Positions 1-12,193 of a DNA stretch of 54,439 nucleotides are shown in pieces. This DNA is from Actinomycetes bacterium. Lineage in GTDB: Bacteria; Actinomycetota; Acidimicrobiia; IMCC26256; PALSA-610. The notes beneath the pieces are model-generated. The model made no database searches and was not told the DNA's origin. It saw only the letters and a list, made by a program, of their open reading frames with translations. The DNA lies in the NCBI GenBank assembly GCA_025463905.1, contig JAODBJ010000213.1, positions 1 through 54,439 on the forward strand, given 5' to 3'. How positions within the stretch are numbered: the first letter of the stretch is position 1; each line of letters opens with the position of its first letter. The translations under genes and the position numbers were made by a program.

Positions 1-415
1 CCATCGTGTACGCGACGGATGCCTCGCTTCCCGTCTTGTAGAGCTCCGCCGCGCTTTTGCGGAACCGCGCTTTCGCGATGCGCAGCCGCGCACGGGTTCG
101 TTGGGCTTGTCGTTGCAACCTGAGCGCAGCCGCGCCGAGCCGATCGGCTTGACGCGTCGCCGCGGCAACCCGGGCTTCCGCGGCACCGATCCGTCCGTCG
201 AGGCGCGCGAGTCGCGTGTCGAACGCCACGCGGCGTGTGTGCACCGCGCTCCACGCGCGCATGGCGACGACTTCCGCCCGCGACGCTTCCCCGATCTGGG
301 CCTGCAGGGACGCAACGCGGCTGCTGGTGGACGTATCCGCGGCCGCCGGGCCGGGGAACGGCACCACGGCGGCGAGGAGCACCACGGATACGACGAGCGA
401 GCGCCGGCGAAACAT
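1..415 (-). CDS. Secreted coiled-coil protein, N-terminal part (probable murein hydrolase or its activator; partial)
   Basis: The reading frame opens with ATG at 415 and runs off the left edge, so only about 138 residues are visible. They begin MFRRRSLVV, followed by a hydrophobic stretch and a PGPAAAD signal-peptidase-like site near residue 27. Next comes a long Ala/Arg/Gln-rich helix typical of a coiled coil, with an ELYKTGS element like those preceding the catalytic domain of M23 or NlpC/P60 peptidases. It follows ftsE and ftsX on the same strand, where actinobacteria often place the cell-wall hydrolase that FtsEX controls. The catalytic domain is outside the window, so the enzyme class is inferred. 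A strong hairpin separates it from ftsX, suggesting partly independent expression. Confidence 0.7.
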   Translation of the reverse strand, partial: MFRRRSLVVSVVLLAAVVPFPGPAAADTSTSSRVASLQAQIGEASRAEVVAMRAWSAVHTRRVAFDTRLARLDGRIGAAEARVAAATRQADRLGAAALRLQRQAQRTRARLRIAKARFRKSAAELYKTGSEASVAYTM

Positions 416-456
416 CACAAACAACACTAGCCACACTGGCAACAGCCCGAAAGCGT

Positions 457-493
457 GCGTCGATAGGGGACAAATCGTGTCCCCTATCGACGC
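457..493. terminator. Perfect 15-bp inverted repeat between ftsX and the coiled-coil gene
   Basis: The two arms GCGTCGATAGGGGAC (457-471) and its exact reverse complement (479-493) flank a 7-base loop, AAATCGT. It sits 17 bases past the ftsX stop and 42 bases before the next gene on the same strand. No run of T follows on the minus strand, so intrinsic termination would be weak. It could instead act in mRNA processing or bind a protein. The structure is seen directly; the role is a guess. Confidence 0.55.
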
Positions 494-509
494 CTGCTAG
501 GTGGGCGGT

Positions 510-1397
510 TTAGGTGTCGAGGAAGCGACGCAGGCCGATGGTGGAGCCCAGCACGCCGATGCCGGCGCCGATGAGCAACACCATGAAGCCAATCGTGAGC
601 GCGTCGCCGTTCGTCACGTAGAAGCCATTGAACAGACCCTGCACGCTCTTATGGGTCTGGAGGCTCGTCAGCACGTTCTTCAGGACGATGACGAGGCCGA
701 ACGAGATGCCGGCGCCGATCGCGCCCTGCACCAAGCCCTCGGCCATGAACGGCACCCGCACGAACCAGTTGGACGCACCGACGAGTTTCATGACTTCGAT
801 CTCTCGGCGTCGAGCGAACGTCGCGAGTCGGATCGTGTTCACGATCAGGAAGAGCGACGACGCGAGCAGCACGCCCGCCATGGTGAAGAACACGTAGCGG
901 ATCACGCGTGTCGCGGTGAGCATGTTCCTCACCTCTCTCTCCGCAGTGATGACGGTGTCGACACCGGAGCGAGCGTGGAACTGGACCGCGAGGTTCTCCG
1001 TGTCCTGCGCGCGGCGGGGCGCGACCCGGTACGACGTCGGCAGGTCGCCCGGCGCGATGTTCCTCACGAGCGCAGGATTGTCGCGGAAGATGCGCTTGAA
1101 CTCTGTGTAGGCGGCGTTGTGGTCGAGGAACCTGAAGCTCTTCACCGTCGGCGTGTTCGCCAACGTCTGACGCATGTCGTCGATCTGTCCCTGCGTCGCC
1201 GTGTTGCGCATGAAGACTTCGAGTTGGACGCCGTTCTTCCACTTCGCGGTGCCGTGGTCGACCATGCGGTTCAACAGCACGATCCCGCCGAACAAGAACA
1301 GCGAGATCGCAACCGTCATGATGCCGGCGAGCGTCATCAACAGGTTGCGGCGCAACGAGATCAAGGTCTCGCGGAAGAAGTAAGCGAATCGCGACAT
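510..1397 (-). CDS. ftsX: Cell division protein FtsX
   Basis: This 295-residue membrane protein is the usual FtsX length. One membrane segment lies at about residues 20-42, followed by an extracytoplasmic domain to about 165. Three further membrane segments follow (YVFFTMAGVLL, LVQGAIGAGIS and IGFMVLLIGAG regions). The loop FARRREIEVMKLVGAS after the second membrane segment is the conserved cytoplasmic contact of the FtsX/MacB permease family. FtsX pairs with the ATPase FtsE to switch on a periplasmic peptidoglycan hydrolase at the division site. ftsE lies 20 bases upstream and a likely hydrolase gene follows, the expected arrangement. Confidence 0.95.
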   Translation of the reverse strand: MSRFAYFFRETLISLRRNLLMTLAGIMTVAISLFLFGGIVLLNRMVDHGTAKWKNGVQLEVFMRNTATQGQIDDMRQTLANTPTVKSFRFLDHNAAYTEFKRIFRDNPALVRNIAPGDLPTSYRVAPRRAQDTENLAVQFHARSGVDTVITAEREVRNMLTATRVIRYVFFTMAGVLLASSLFLIVNTIRLATFARRREIEVMKLVGASNWFVRVPFMAEGLVQGAIGAGISFGLVIVLKNVLTSLQTHKSVQGLFNGFYVTNGDALTIGFMVLLIGAGIGVLGSTIGLRRFLDT

Positions 1398-1417
1398 CGA
1401 TGAGTGCTCCGAGTCAG

Positions 1418-2104
1418 TCAGGAACCCACGCCGTACACACCACGCGCCTGGTCGCGTACGAGCTGACCGTGGTCGAGCTCCAGTACGCGGCGGCGCATCG
1501 CGTCCACGATGCGTTGGTCGTGCGTCGCCATCACCACAGTGGTACCGGTGCGGTTGATGCGATCAAGTAAACGCATGATGCCGACGGTCGTTGCCGGGTC
1601 GAGGTTCCCGGTCGGTTCGTCGGCGAGAAGGATCAGGGGCCGGTTCACGAACGCCCGCGCAATCGATACGCGTTGCTGCTCGCCACCCGACAGTTCAGTC
1701 GGGAAGTTCGTGGCCTTCTTCGAAAGACCGACGAGGTCGAGAATCTGCGGTACCTGCGAACCGACAATACTCTTCGGCCGCCCGATCACCTCGAGCGCGA
1801 ACGCGACGTTTTCATACACCGTCTTGTTCGGCAGCAGTTTGTAGTCCTGGAAGACGCAGCCGATATTGCGGCGTAGCTGCGGCACCTTCCACGAACCGAG
1901 GCGGCCGATGTCACGGCCGGCGACGAGGATCTCACCTGTCGTCGACGTTTCGTCGCGCAGCAATAACCGAAGGAACGTCGACTTCCCCGAGCCCGACGGG
2001 CCGACGAGGAACACGAACTCGCCCTTCGCGATCTCGAGTGATACGTCGCGCAATGCGACGACATCACCCTTATAGACCTTGGTGACGTTGTCGAAACGAA
2101 TCAT
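1418..2104 (-). CDS. ftsE: Cell division ATP-binding protein FtsE
   Basis: ABC-type ATPase of 228 residues from the ATG at 2104 ([11 protein letters not shown]), which fits the family length. The frame is also open upstream to a GTG at 2152, giving 16 more residues. Neither start has a clear ribosome-binding site, so the choice rests on alignment with known FtsE. Walker A is GPSGSGKS near residues 35-42. The signature LSGGEQQR and Walker [14 protein letters not shown] follow in order, with the switch histidine in MATHD. It forms the cytoplasmic half of the FtsEX complex with the gene 20 bases downstream. Confidence 0.95.
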   Translation of the reverse strand: MIRFDNVTKVYKGDVVALRDVSLEIAKGEFVFLVGPSGSGKSTFLRLLLRDETSTTGEILVAGRDIGRLGSWKVPQLRRNIGCVFQDYKLLPNKTVYENVAFALEVIGRPKSIVGSQVPQILDLVGLSKKATNFPTELSGGEQQRVSIARAFVNRPLILLADEPTGNLDPATTVGIMRLLDRINRTGTTVVMATHDQRIVDAMRRRVLELDHGQLVRDQARGVYGVGS

Positions 2105-2196
2105 GGGGGAGGACCAAAAGGGTACCAGCCGATCCTTCTTCTCGGCAGGCACGGGCCGGTCATGAGATGGTCAGACCGGCACGAATTGGCGCCTCA

Positions 2197-3297
2197 TCAA
2201 CTGCGCTGACGGTTCCATTGCAGGTACGCCTCGATGAAACCGTCGAGGTCGCCGTCGAGCACCGCCTGCACGTTGCCGGTTTCGTACTTGGTCCGCTCGT
2301 CTTTCACGAGTTGGTACGGCGCGAGCGTGTAGGTGCGGATCTGGCTCCCGAACGCAACATCACGCTTGTCACCCGACAACGCATCCAACTCCTTACGACG
2401 CTCTTCACGCTGGCGCTGCGCGAGACGGGCCGCGAGAATCTGCATCGCTTTGGCCCGATTCTGGAGCTGTGAACGTTCGTTCTGGACCGCCACCACGACG
2501 CCGGTCGGAAGGTGCGTGATTCGCACGGCGGAGTCGGTGACGTTCACGTGCTGACCGCCCGCACCCGACGACCGGTACGTGTCGATGCGCAAGTCGTTGA
2601 CGTCGATCTCCGGCACTTCGGTCTCTTCGAGCGCGGGGACGCAGTCGAGTGACGCGAACGCGGTTTGACGACGAGCGTTCGCATCGAACGGCGAGATACG
2701 GATCAACCGGTGCACGCCGCGCTCGCCGGCGAGCATGCCGTACGCATATCGGCCCTTCACGATGAAGGTCGCCGACGTGATGCCGGCTTCCCCACCTTCT
2801 TGGCGCTCGTCGAGTTCGACGTCGAAGCCACGTCGTTCGGCCCAGCGCGTGTATTGGCGCAGCAACATGTCGGCCCAGTCCTGCGCGTCGGTACCACCCG
2901 CGCCGGAATGCACTTCACAGATCGCGTCGCGCTCGTCGTGTTCACCGTTGAACAGTGCGCGCAACTCGAGTCGGTCGAGTTCGCCCGTGAGCCGCTTGAT
3001 TCCGTCGGCGATCTCCGCCTCCAACGACTCGTCGTTCTCTTCACGGGCGAGTTCGTAGAGCGTGCCGACGTCGGATAATCGCCGATCGAGACCCGCGACC
3101 AGGTCGACATCCTCTTTCACGTTCGACAGCTCAGTGGTGACCTTGCGCGCCTGGTCGGGATCGTCCCAGAGATCGGGTCGGCTCGCTTCCGCTTCGAGCT
3201 CACCGAGACGAGCACGTGCTTCGTCGACGCGCAGATACGAATGCGCGTCGGAGACGCGTCGCTGCAACTCGGCAATGTCGTCGGAGGAGTCGCGCAC
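2197..3297 (-). CDS. prfB: Peptide chain release factor 2
   Basis: RF2 of 366 residues recognising UGA and UAA stop codons. The tripeptide SPF that reads the stop codon is at residues 202-204, and the GGQ motif that triggers peptidyl-tRNA hydrolysis is at 247-249 (SSGAGGQHVN). The N-terminal DLWDDPDQA helix is typical. The frame is continuous from a GTG at 3297, so the programmed +1 frameshift of E. coli prfB is not needed here. The start lies 6 bases after the secA stop, and a GGGAGA ribosome-binding site is embedded in the last secA codons, indicating coupled translation. Confidence 0.96.
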   Translation of the reverse strand: MRDSSDDIAELQRRVSDAHSYLRVDEARARLGELEAEASRPDLWDDPDQARKVTTELSNVKEDVDLVAGLDRRLSDVGTLYELAREENDESLEAEIADGIKRLTGELDRLELRALFNGEHDERDAICEVHSGAGGTDAQDWADMLLRQYTRWAERRGFDVELDERQEGGEAGITSATFIVKGRYAYGMLAGERGVHRLIRISPFDANARRQTAFASLDCVPALEETEVPEIDVNDLRIDTYRSSGAGGQHVNVTDSAVRITHLPTGVVVAVQNERSQLQNRAKAMQILAARLAQRQREERRKELDALSGDKRDVAFGSQIRTYTLAPYQLVKDERTKYETGNVQAVLDGDLDGFIEAYLQWNRQRS

Positions 3298-3303
3298 GGG
3301 TCT

Positions 3304-6057
<2,754 letters not shown>

Positions 6058-6157
6058 GCGGAGAGGCAGTGTACCGACGGCTCTGGCACTCGATTGGCCG
6101 CCTGGCCGGCCCGACCGCCCGAATCGACCGTCCGTGTGGGGCGGCTACGTCGGCGGG

Positions 6158-6877
6158 CTACGCCAGGTTGTCGACAAGCTTCGCGCGCACCGCGAACGCG
6201 GCCGCCTCGGCCCGTGAACGCAGACGCAACTTTTCGAGGATGTTGCGCACGTGGTTCTTCACGGTGTTCTGTGAAATCACGAGTTGCGCCGCGATCTGCT
6301 TGTTGGAAAGTCCTTCGGTGACGAGCGCGAGGATTTCCAACTCCCGGCGCGTGAGGCGCCGTTCGCCGTCGCCCCCTTCGGCTCGCAGCGCGAGCGCGTT
6401 GAACCGGGCGAGAAGCTTCGTTGTCATGGTCGGCGATACGAACGCCTGCCCGTTCGCGACCGCGCGCACGGCGTCGGCCACCTCTTCGGTCGACGCTTCT
6501 TTCAACAAATAGCCAGACGCGCCGGCGCGGATCGACGCGAATAAATCGTCTTCCGATTGCGAACCGGTGAGCATCACGACGCGCACGGCGGGATGACGTT
6601 CGCTGATGAGCCGGGCAGCATCGATGCCGCTCATGCCGGGCATACGTACGTCCATCAACACGACGTCGGGAGCGAGTTCGGCGCACGCATCGACCGCGGA
6701 CGCGCCGTCTTCGCGGTCGCCCACCACCTCGAGGTCCGGCATGTTCTCCAACGAGAGCTGGAGCCCCTGACGGAATACTGCGTGGTCGTCGACGATCAGT
6801 ACACGAATCGGTTGCTGGGATATACGAGCCGGATAGCCATTCACACGGAGCGACCCATCGGTGCCCACCGGGGTCAA
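6158..6877 (-). CDS. NarL/FixJ-type response regulator
   Basis: Two-domain DNA-binding response regulator of up to 239 residues. The receiver domain (about 24-140) has acidic-pocket D30/D31, phospho-acceptor D76 in VLMDVRMPG, the T104 switch and K126. The C-terminal LuxR-type helix-turn-helix (about 172-232) reads LTRRELEILALVTEG and NKQIAAQLVISQNTVKNHV. The furthest start is a TTG at 6877 overlapping the comF stop (TTGA); GTG codons at 6868 and 6844 are alternatives, and none has a clear ribosome-binding site. No histidine kinase is adjacent, so its partner is unknown. It occupies the slot between comF and secA that holds the ribosome hibernation factor gene in mycobacteria. Confidence 0.9.
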   Translation of the reverse strand: MTPVGTDGSLRVNGYPARISQQPIRVLIVDDHAVFRQGLQLSLENMPDLEVVGDREDGASAVDACAELAPDVVLMDVRMPGMSGIDAARLISERHPAVRVVMLTGSQSEDDLFASIRAGASGYLLKEASTEEVADAVRAVANGQAFVSPTMTTKLLARFNALALRAEGGDGERRLTRRELEILALVTEGLSNKQIAAQLVISQNTVKNHVRNILEKLRLRSRAEAAAFAVRAKLVDNLA

Positions 6878-7527
6878 CGCGGCGCACTATACCCAGGAGG
6901 GACAGAACGCCTACCCGGCGGGGGTGTACGGGCGATGGTGGCCGCCAACACACGCGTGGCGCCTCGCGCCCGTAGCGCTCGCGCCGCGGCTCGCAGCGTC
7001 GCGCCCGTGGTAGTGACATCGTCGAGCAGCAACACGGTTCGCGGCACGCCGGCGACAGTTCGGAACGTCGGACCGTTACGGCGGACGGCATACACGCGAC
7101 CGGTTTGCGGTTCGTTCGTGACGCGTGCAAGCAGCGCGCGACACGGCACGCGCAACGTTCGTGCCGTGCGACGCGCGAGGAGTTCCGCGTGATCGAAACC
7201 GCGCGCGTGACGACGCGCAGTTGTGGTCGGCGCCCACGTGACGCAGTCGATCGTTGCCGCGCGCCATCGTCGTTGCGCGTTCGCTGCCAGCGCATCGGCA
7301 AACCACGGTACGACCGCGCGCGCGTTTCGGTACTTGATGCGCGCGACGAGTTCGCGCGCGACACCGTCGTACGAACACAACGCGAACCAGTCGTCGACAA
7401 ACGCGGGCGCAGCAGCGGTCGGCGCGGGCGTGAGTGTGTACGCACACGTCGCGCACACTGCTTCGCCGCGCCGACCACAGCCCGCGCAACACACCGGGAA
7501 CACCGCTTCGACAAGCCCCGCCAACAT
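6874..7527 (-). CDS. comF: ComF family phosphoribosyltransferase-like protein
   Basis: A 217-residue protein starting at ATG 7527 (MLAGLVEAVFPVCC). The N-terminus has two CxxC pairs (CAGC and CATC) forming the zinc finger of the ComF/double-zinc-ribbon family. The C-terminal half is a type I phosphoribosyltransferase fold with the PRPP loop VLLLDDVTTTGAT. ComF proteins aid DNA uptake in competent bacteria, but many actinobacterial members have no proven role. The frame extends upstream to 7578 through a palindromic repeat; those extra residues are encoded by the repeat and are unlikely to be native. Confidence 0.88.
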   Translation of the reverse strand: MLAGLVEAVFPVCCAGCGRRGEAVCATCAYTLTPAPTAAAPAFVDDWFALCSYDGVARELVARIKYRNARAVVPWFADALAANAQRRWRAATIDCVTWAPTTTARRHARGFDHAELLARRTARTLRVPCRALLARVTNEPQTGRVYAVRRNGPTFRTVAGVPRTVLLLDDVTTTGATLRAAARALRARGATRVLAATIARTPPPGRRSVPPGYSAPR

Positions 7528-7559
7528 CACCCGACCGTACGCCGGAGGTGCGCCAACTC

Positions 7560-7609
7560 GTTTTGATCTCAGAAACAACCCGAACGCGGTCGGTTTCTGA
7601 GATCAGAAC
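7560..7609. repeat. Palindromic 50-bp element, copy 1
   Basis: Arms of 17 bases (GTTTTGATCTCAGAAAC at 7560-7576 and its near-perfect complement at 7593-7609, one G-T pair) surround a 16-base core, AACCCGAACGCGGTCG. The unit matches copy 2 at 49 of 50 positions. It lies between the divergent comF and nuclease genes, ending 41 bases before the nuclease start codon. The asymmetric core shows that copies 1, 2 and 3 all point the same way on the plus strand. Confidence 0.93.
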
Positions 7610-7650
7610 CAGTGGGGGATGTTGTCGTACCCGGTTCGTAGTCTCCGGCG

Positions 7651-8580
7651 ATGGCTTCAACAATCGACGTTTGCATCGCGAAACTGATGGCGCGACAACA
7701 CGGCGTGGCGTCGCGCCGACAAATCAAAGACCTCGGCATGTCGGACCGAGCGGTGCTTCGACGCCTCGCCAAAATGGGCTGGACCCAGGTGCAGCGGTTC
7801 GTCTACGCGGCGGCGGGGGCGCCCGATACCTACGAGCGGGGACTGCTTGCGGCAGTGCTCGCCGGGCCGATCGGCACCATGGCGTCGCATCGAGCCGCGG
7901 GGCGTCTGCACGGGATTCCGGGGTTCGACCGGGCGCCCGTCGAAATCCTCGTCCCCCAGCCGCGACGCAGGCCCCTGGCCATCGCCGGCGCCCGAATCCA
8001 CCACACCACCCGGCTCCCGGAGTGGCAAGGCAAGACCCTCCAGGCGATCCCGACCACCGGCGTGGCCCGGACCCTGTTCGACCTCGGCGCGATGCTGCAC
8101 CTCGGTCGCACGGCGCGGGCGGTCGACAACTGCCTCTCGCGTAAATGGGTGACGATTCCCGCGCTGTGGCGCGTCCTCAACGACCTCGCGGTTCAGGGAC
8201 GTAACGGCACGTGCACGTTGCGCGAGATCCTGCTCGAGCGCGGCGAGGGTTACGTCGCGCCGGCCAGCGACCTCGAGCGGGATTTTCTCGACCTGCTCCG
8301 CGGTGCCGGCCTTCCGCTACCCGATCGTGAGGTCGACCTCGGTGACGCCGACCAGTGGGTTGGGCGAGTGGAGTTCGTGTACCGAGCGGAGAAACTTCTG
8401 ATCGAGATCGACAGCCGTCTACATCACAGCGCGCTGCTCGACTTCGAAAGTGACCGCGCGCGCGACAACCGTTTCGTCGCGGAGGGCTATCGCGTGTTGC
8501 GCGTAACGTACGAGATGTTGCGCGATAACCCGCGCGACGTCGAACGCATCATCCGTCGCGCCCGTCGCGCCGCGGCCTGA
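7651..8580 (+). CDS. AbiEi-like winged-helix / DUF559-like nuclease-fold protein in a repeat-bracketed cassette
   Basis: A 309-residue protein starting at ATG 7651. Residues 1-55 look like the winged-helix domain of AbiEi-type antitoxin proteins (QHGVASRRQIKDLGMS, then LAKMGW). Residues 60-200 resemble the AbiEi middle region (SHRAAGRLHGIPG). Residues 205-305 match the Vsr/DUF559-like PD-(D/E)XK fold: VEFVYRAEKLLIEIDSRLHH, then RDNRFVAEGYRVLRVTYEML. The usual first acidic residue appears as Glu241; Glu252 and Asp254 are the other acidic candidates. No AbiEii toxin gene is adjacent, so this is a stand-alone gene. Palindromes lie 41 bases before the start and 5 bases after the stop. Function is not established. 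Confidence 0.82.
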   Translation: MASTIDVCIAKLMARQHGVASRRQIKDLGMSDRAVLRRLAKMGWTQVQRFVYAAAGAPDTYERGLLAAVLAGPIGTMASHRAAGRLHGIPGFDRAPVEILVPQPRRRPLAIAGARIHHTTRLPEWQGKTLQAIPTTGVARTLFDLGAMLHLGRTARAVDNCLSRKWVTIPALWRVLNDLAVQGRNGTCTLREILLERGEGYVAPASDLERDFLDLLRGAGLPLPDREVDLGDADQWVGRVEFVYRAEKLLIEIDSRLHHSALLDFESDRARDNRFVAEGYRVLRVTYEMLRDNPRDVERIIRRARRAAA

Positions 8581-8585
8581 CACCG

Positions 8586-8635
8586 GTTTTGATCTCAGAA
8601 ACAACCCGAACGCGGTCGGTTTCTGAGATCAAAAC
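8586..8635. repeat. Palindromic 50-bp element, copy 2
   Basis: Arms at 8586-8602 and 8619-8635 are perfectly complementary over 17 bases and enclose the same 16-base core as copy 1. It starts 5 bases after the nuclease stop codon. The minus-strand mtnA gene ends inside its right arm, with the TGA at 8629-8631. As a convergent-end hairpin it could also serve as a terminator for both genes, though no T-run follows. Confidence 0.94.
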
Positions 8636-9657
8636 GAGTGGGCGGCGGCGAGACGGATGTGAGAGGCGAGGGAACGGCGGTAGGGGCGGCGCGCGATGCC
8701 GGCCTCGGTGACGATCGCCGCGACGAGACGCGCGGGGGTCACGTCGAACGCAGGGTTGGCGACGGCCATTCCGAGCGGCGCGATACGCGTCCCGGCGAAC
8801 GTCGTCACTTCCGCCGGGTCGCGTTCCTCGACGGTGATCGCCGCACCGTCGGGAGTGCGCACATCGATCGTCGAGGTCGGAGCGGCGACGTAGAACGGCA
8901 CGTGGTGGTGATGTGCGAGCACGGCAAGCCCGTAGGTGCCGACCTTGTTGGCGACGTCGCCGTTGGCCGCGATCCGGTCGGCGCCGACCACCACGCAGTC
9001 GACCTCCCCGGCCGCCATGAGCGACGCCGCTGCGACGTCGGCCACCAGCGTCGCGTCGATACCGAGCCGGTCGAGCTCCCAGGCGGTGAGCCGGGCGCCC
9101 TGCAGCACCGGGCGCGTTTCGTCGACCCACACCCGGGGCCGCTTGCCGCGCTCGGCCGCGGCTCGGATCACGCCCAGTGCGGTGCCGTACCCGACGCACG
9201 CCAGTGCACCCGCATTGCAATGCGTCAACACCGTGCCGCCCACGCCGAGCAGTTCGGCTCCGTGCGCGCCCAACGCCCGGTTTCGAGCCACGTCTTCATC
9301 GGCGATCGTCTCAGCTTCCGCGAGCGCGCCGGTCGCGCCAGCGTGCTCGAACGCGTGCATTGCGCGTCCGACCCCCCACGCGAGGTTCACCGCCGTTGGC
9401 CGCGTTGCCACGATGCGTTTCGCCGCCGCGCGCACCGATCGTGCGTTCCCCAACGTGCGCGCCGCGAGCGCGACCCCGTACGCACCGGTCGCCCCGAGCG
9501 CGGGCGCGCCGCGCACCGCGAGCGTATTGATCGCGTCGCACACGTCGTCGACGGTCGCGCAGGTGATGAACCGAAGCCGGCCGGGCAGTGCGCGCTGGTC
9601 GATCATTCGTACGCGTCCCCGCCGCCATTCGACGGTGCGCGGTATCGGGTCGTTCAC
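8629..9657 (-). CDS. mtnA: S-methyl-5-thioribose-1-phosphate isomerase
   Basis: A 342-residue enzyme of the methionine salvage pathway that converts methylthioribose-1-phosphate to methylthioribulose-1-phosphate. RGAPALG is at about residues 49-55. The catalytic cysteine is C147 in THCNAG and the catalytic aspartate is D227 in VVVGADRIAANGD. The GTG start at 9657 overlaps the stop of the upstream dehydrogenase (GTGA), so translation is coupled. The last codons and stop are supplied by palindrome copy 2. Its position near ahcY groups two enzymes that dispose of S-adenosylmethionine by-products. The frame stays open far upstream, but that part lies under the dehydrogenase gene. Confidence 0.93.
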   Translation of the reverse strand: MNDPIPRTVEWRRGRVRMIDQRALPGRLRFITCATVDDVCDAINTLAVRGAPALGATGAYGVALAARTLGNARSVRAAAKRIVATRPTAVNLAWGVGRAMHAFEHAGATGALAEAETIADEDVARNRALGAHGAELLGVGGTVLTHCNAGALACVGYGTALGVIRAAAERGKRPRVWVDETRPVLQGARLTAWELDRLGIDATLVADVAAASLMAAGEVDCVVVGADRIAANGDVANKVGTYGLAVLAHHHHVPFYVAAPTSTIDVRTPDGAAITVEERDPAEVTTFAGTRIAPLGMAVANPAFDVTPARLVAAIVTEAGIARRPYRRSLASHIRLAAAHSF

Positions 9658-10511
9658 GCCAGCAGGTTCATCGCCGGGTTCGTGCGTTCCTGCAACGACG
9701 TGAGCCGGGCTTCGACGGCCTTCACCCACCCGTCTCCGGCGTCGTCGTGCGTGAGCACCCAGAACTGCTCGTTGCGAATCGCGTCGACCACCTTCGACGC
9801 GACCGTGTCGGTCGCCATGCCCTGTTGGACCATCGTCTGCAACATGTCGCGCATCACCGTTTCCTGCGCCGCGTCGTCGGATGCCTGCTCGACCGCGAGG
9901 TGCGACGGCCGATTGCGGGCGCTGTCGGCGATGCGGGTATTGACCCAACCGGGGCACAACACCGACACCTTCACGTTGGCGCCGGTGAGCGCGAACTCGT
10001 GGTGCAAGGTTTCCGACATGCCCACTACTGCGTGTTTGCTCGCGTTGTAGGGCCCCATGAACGGCGCGGCGACCAGGCCGGCCACTGACGCCGTGTTCAC
10101 CACGTGGCCTTCGTCTTGTTGGAGCAGCAACGGGACGAACGAGCGGATGCCGTGGATGACGCCCCACATGTTGACGCCGATCACCCACTCCCAGGTGGAA
10201 AGCGGCGCCTCCCACGAAAGCCCTCCCCCACCGACGCCCGCGTTGTTGCAGATCACATGCACCGCGCCGTGGCGCTCCATCGTCGCATCGGCGAGCGACT
10301 GCACCTGGTCCGCGTCGGTGACGTCGGTGACAACACCGCACACGTCGCTGCCGCCGGAGGACAGCACGGCGACGGCGTCGTCGAGCGCGTCCTTCTCGAC
10401 GTCGCCGAGCACCACCTTCATGCCTTCGGCGACGAAGCGCTTCGCCAGCCCCAAGCCGATCCCGCTGGCTCCGCCGGTAACCACGGCGACGCGTCCCGTG
10501 AGGTCCTTCAC
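9654..10511 (-). CDS. Short-chain dehydrogenase/reductase
   Basis: Classical SDR of 285 residues with a Rossmann fold. The cofactor loop is TGGASGIG near residues 12-19, followed by NNAG (88-91) and the catalytic Tyr-Lys pair in YNASK. The acidic residue after strand 2 (GDVEKD) suggests NAD rather than NADP preference. The substrate cannot be told from sequence. It starts at GTG 10511, preceded by AGGGG. It overlaps mtnA by four bases and is separated from ahcY by a hairpin, so SDR and mtnA probably form their own transcript. Confidence 0.88.
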   Translation of the reverse strand: MKDLTGRVAVVTGGASGIGLGLAKRFVAEGMKVVLGDVEKDALDDAVAVLSSGGSDVCGVVTDVTDADQVQSLADATMERHGAVHVICNNAGVGGGGLSWEAPLSTWEWVIGVNMWGVIHGIRSFVPLLLQQDEGHVVNTASVAGLVAAPFMGPYNASKHAVVGMSETLHHEFALTGANVKVSVLCPGWVNTRIADSARNRPSHLAVEQASDDAAQETVMRDMLQTMVQQGMATDTVASKVVDAIRNEQFWVLTHDDAGDGWVKAVEARLTSLQERTNPAMNLLA

Positions 10512-10528
10512 GTTGTATCCCCTAAACG

Positions 10529-10558
10529 AATGTGGGCGCCCCTGAGGGCGCCCACATT
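10529..10558 (-). terminator. Rho-independent-like terminator after ahcY
   Basis: A perfect 12-bp stem (AATGTGGGCGCC at 10529-10540 with its complement at 10547-10558) around a CCTGAG loop. It lies 19 bases after the ahcY stop. On the minus strand it is followed by CGTTTAG, a short T-poor tail. Confidence 0.75.
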
Positions 10559-10577
10559 GCCACAGACTTCGAATCGG

Positions 10578-12146
<1,569 letters not shown>

Positions 12147-12193
12147 TCATCATTGTAACGGCTCGAGCTCGCGCCGCTACCTCTCAGCCGGCA

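Noticed and set aside
501..1403. Plus-strand open frame of 300 codons opposite ftsX
   Set aside because: Antisense shadow of ftsX; no recognisable protein features.
2197..3297. Programmed frameshift in prfB
   Set aside because: The RF2 frame is continuous from the GTG start and aligns with full-length RF2, so no frameshift site is needed.
6115..6144. Weak inverted repeat (CCGCCC/GGGCGG) between the response regulator and secA as a terminator
   Set aside because: Six base pairs with an 18-base loop and no T-run; common by chance at this GC content.
7528..7578. Longer comF start
   Set aside because: The extra N-terminal residues are encoded by palindrome copy 1 and lack similarity to ComF.
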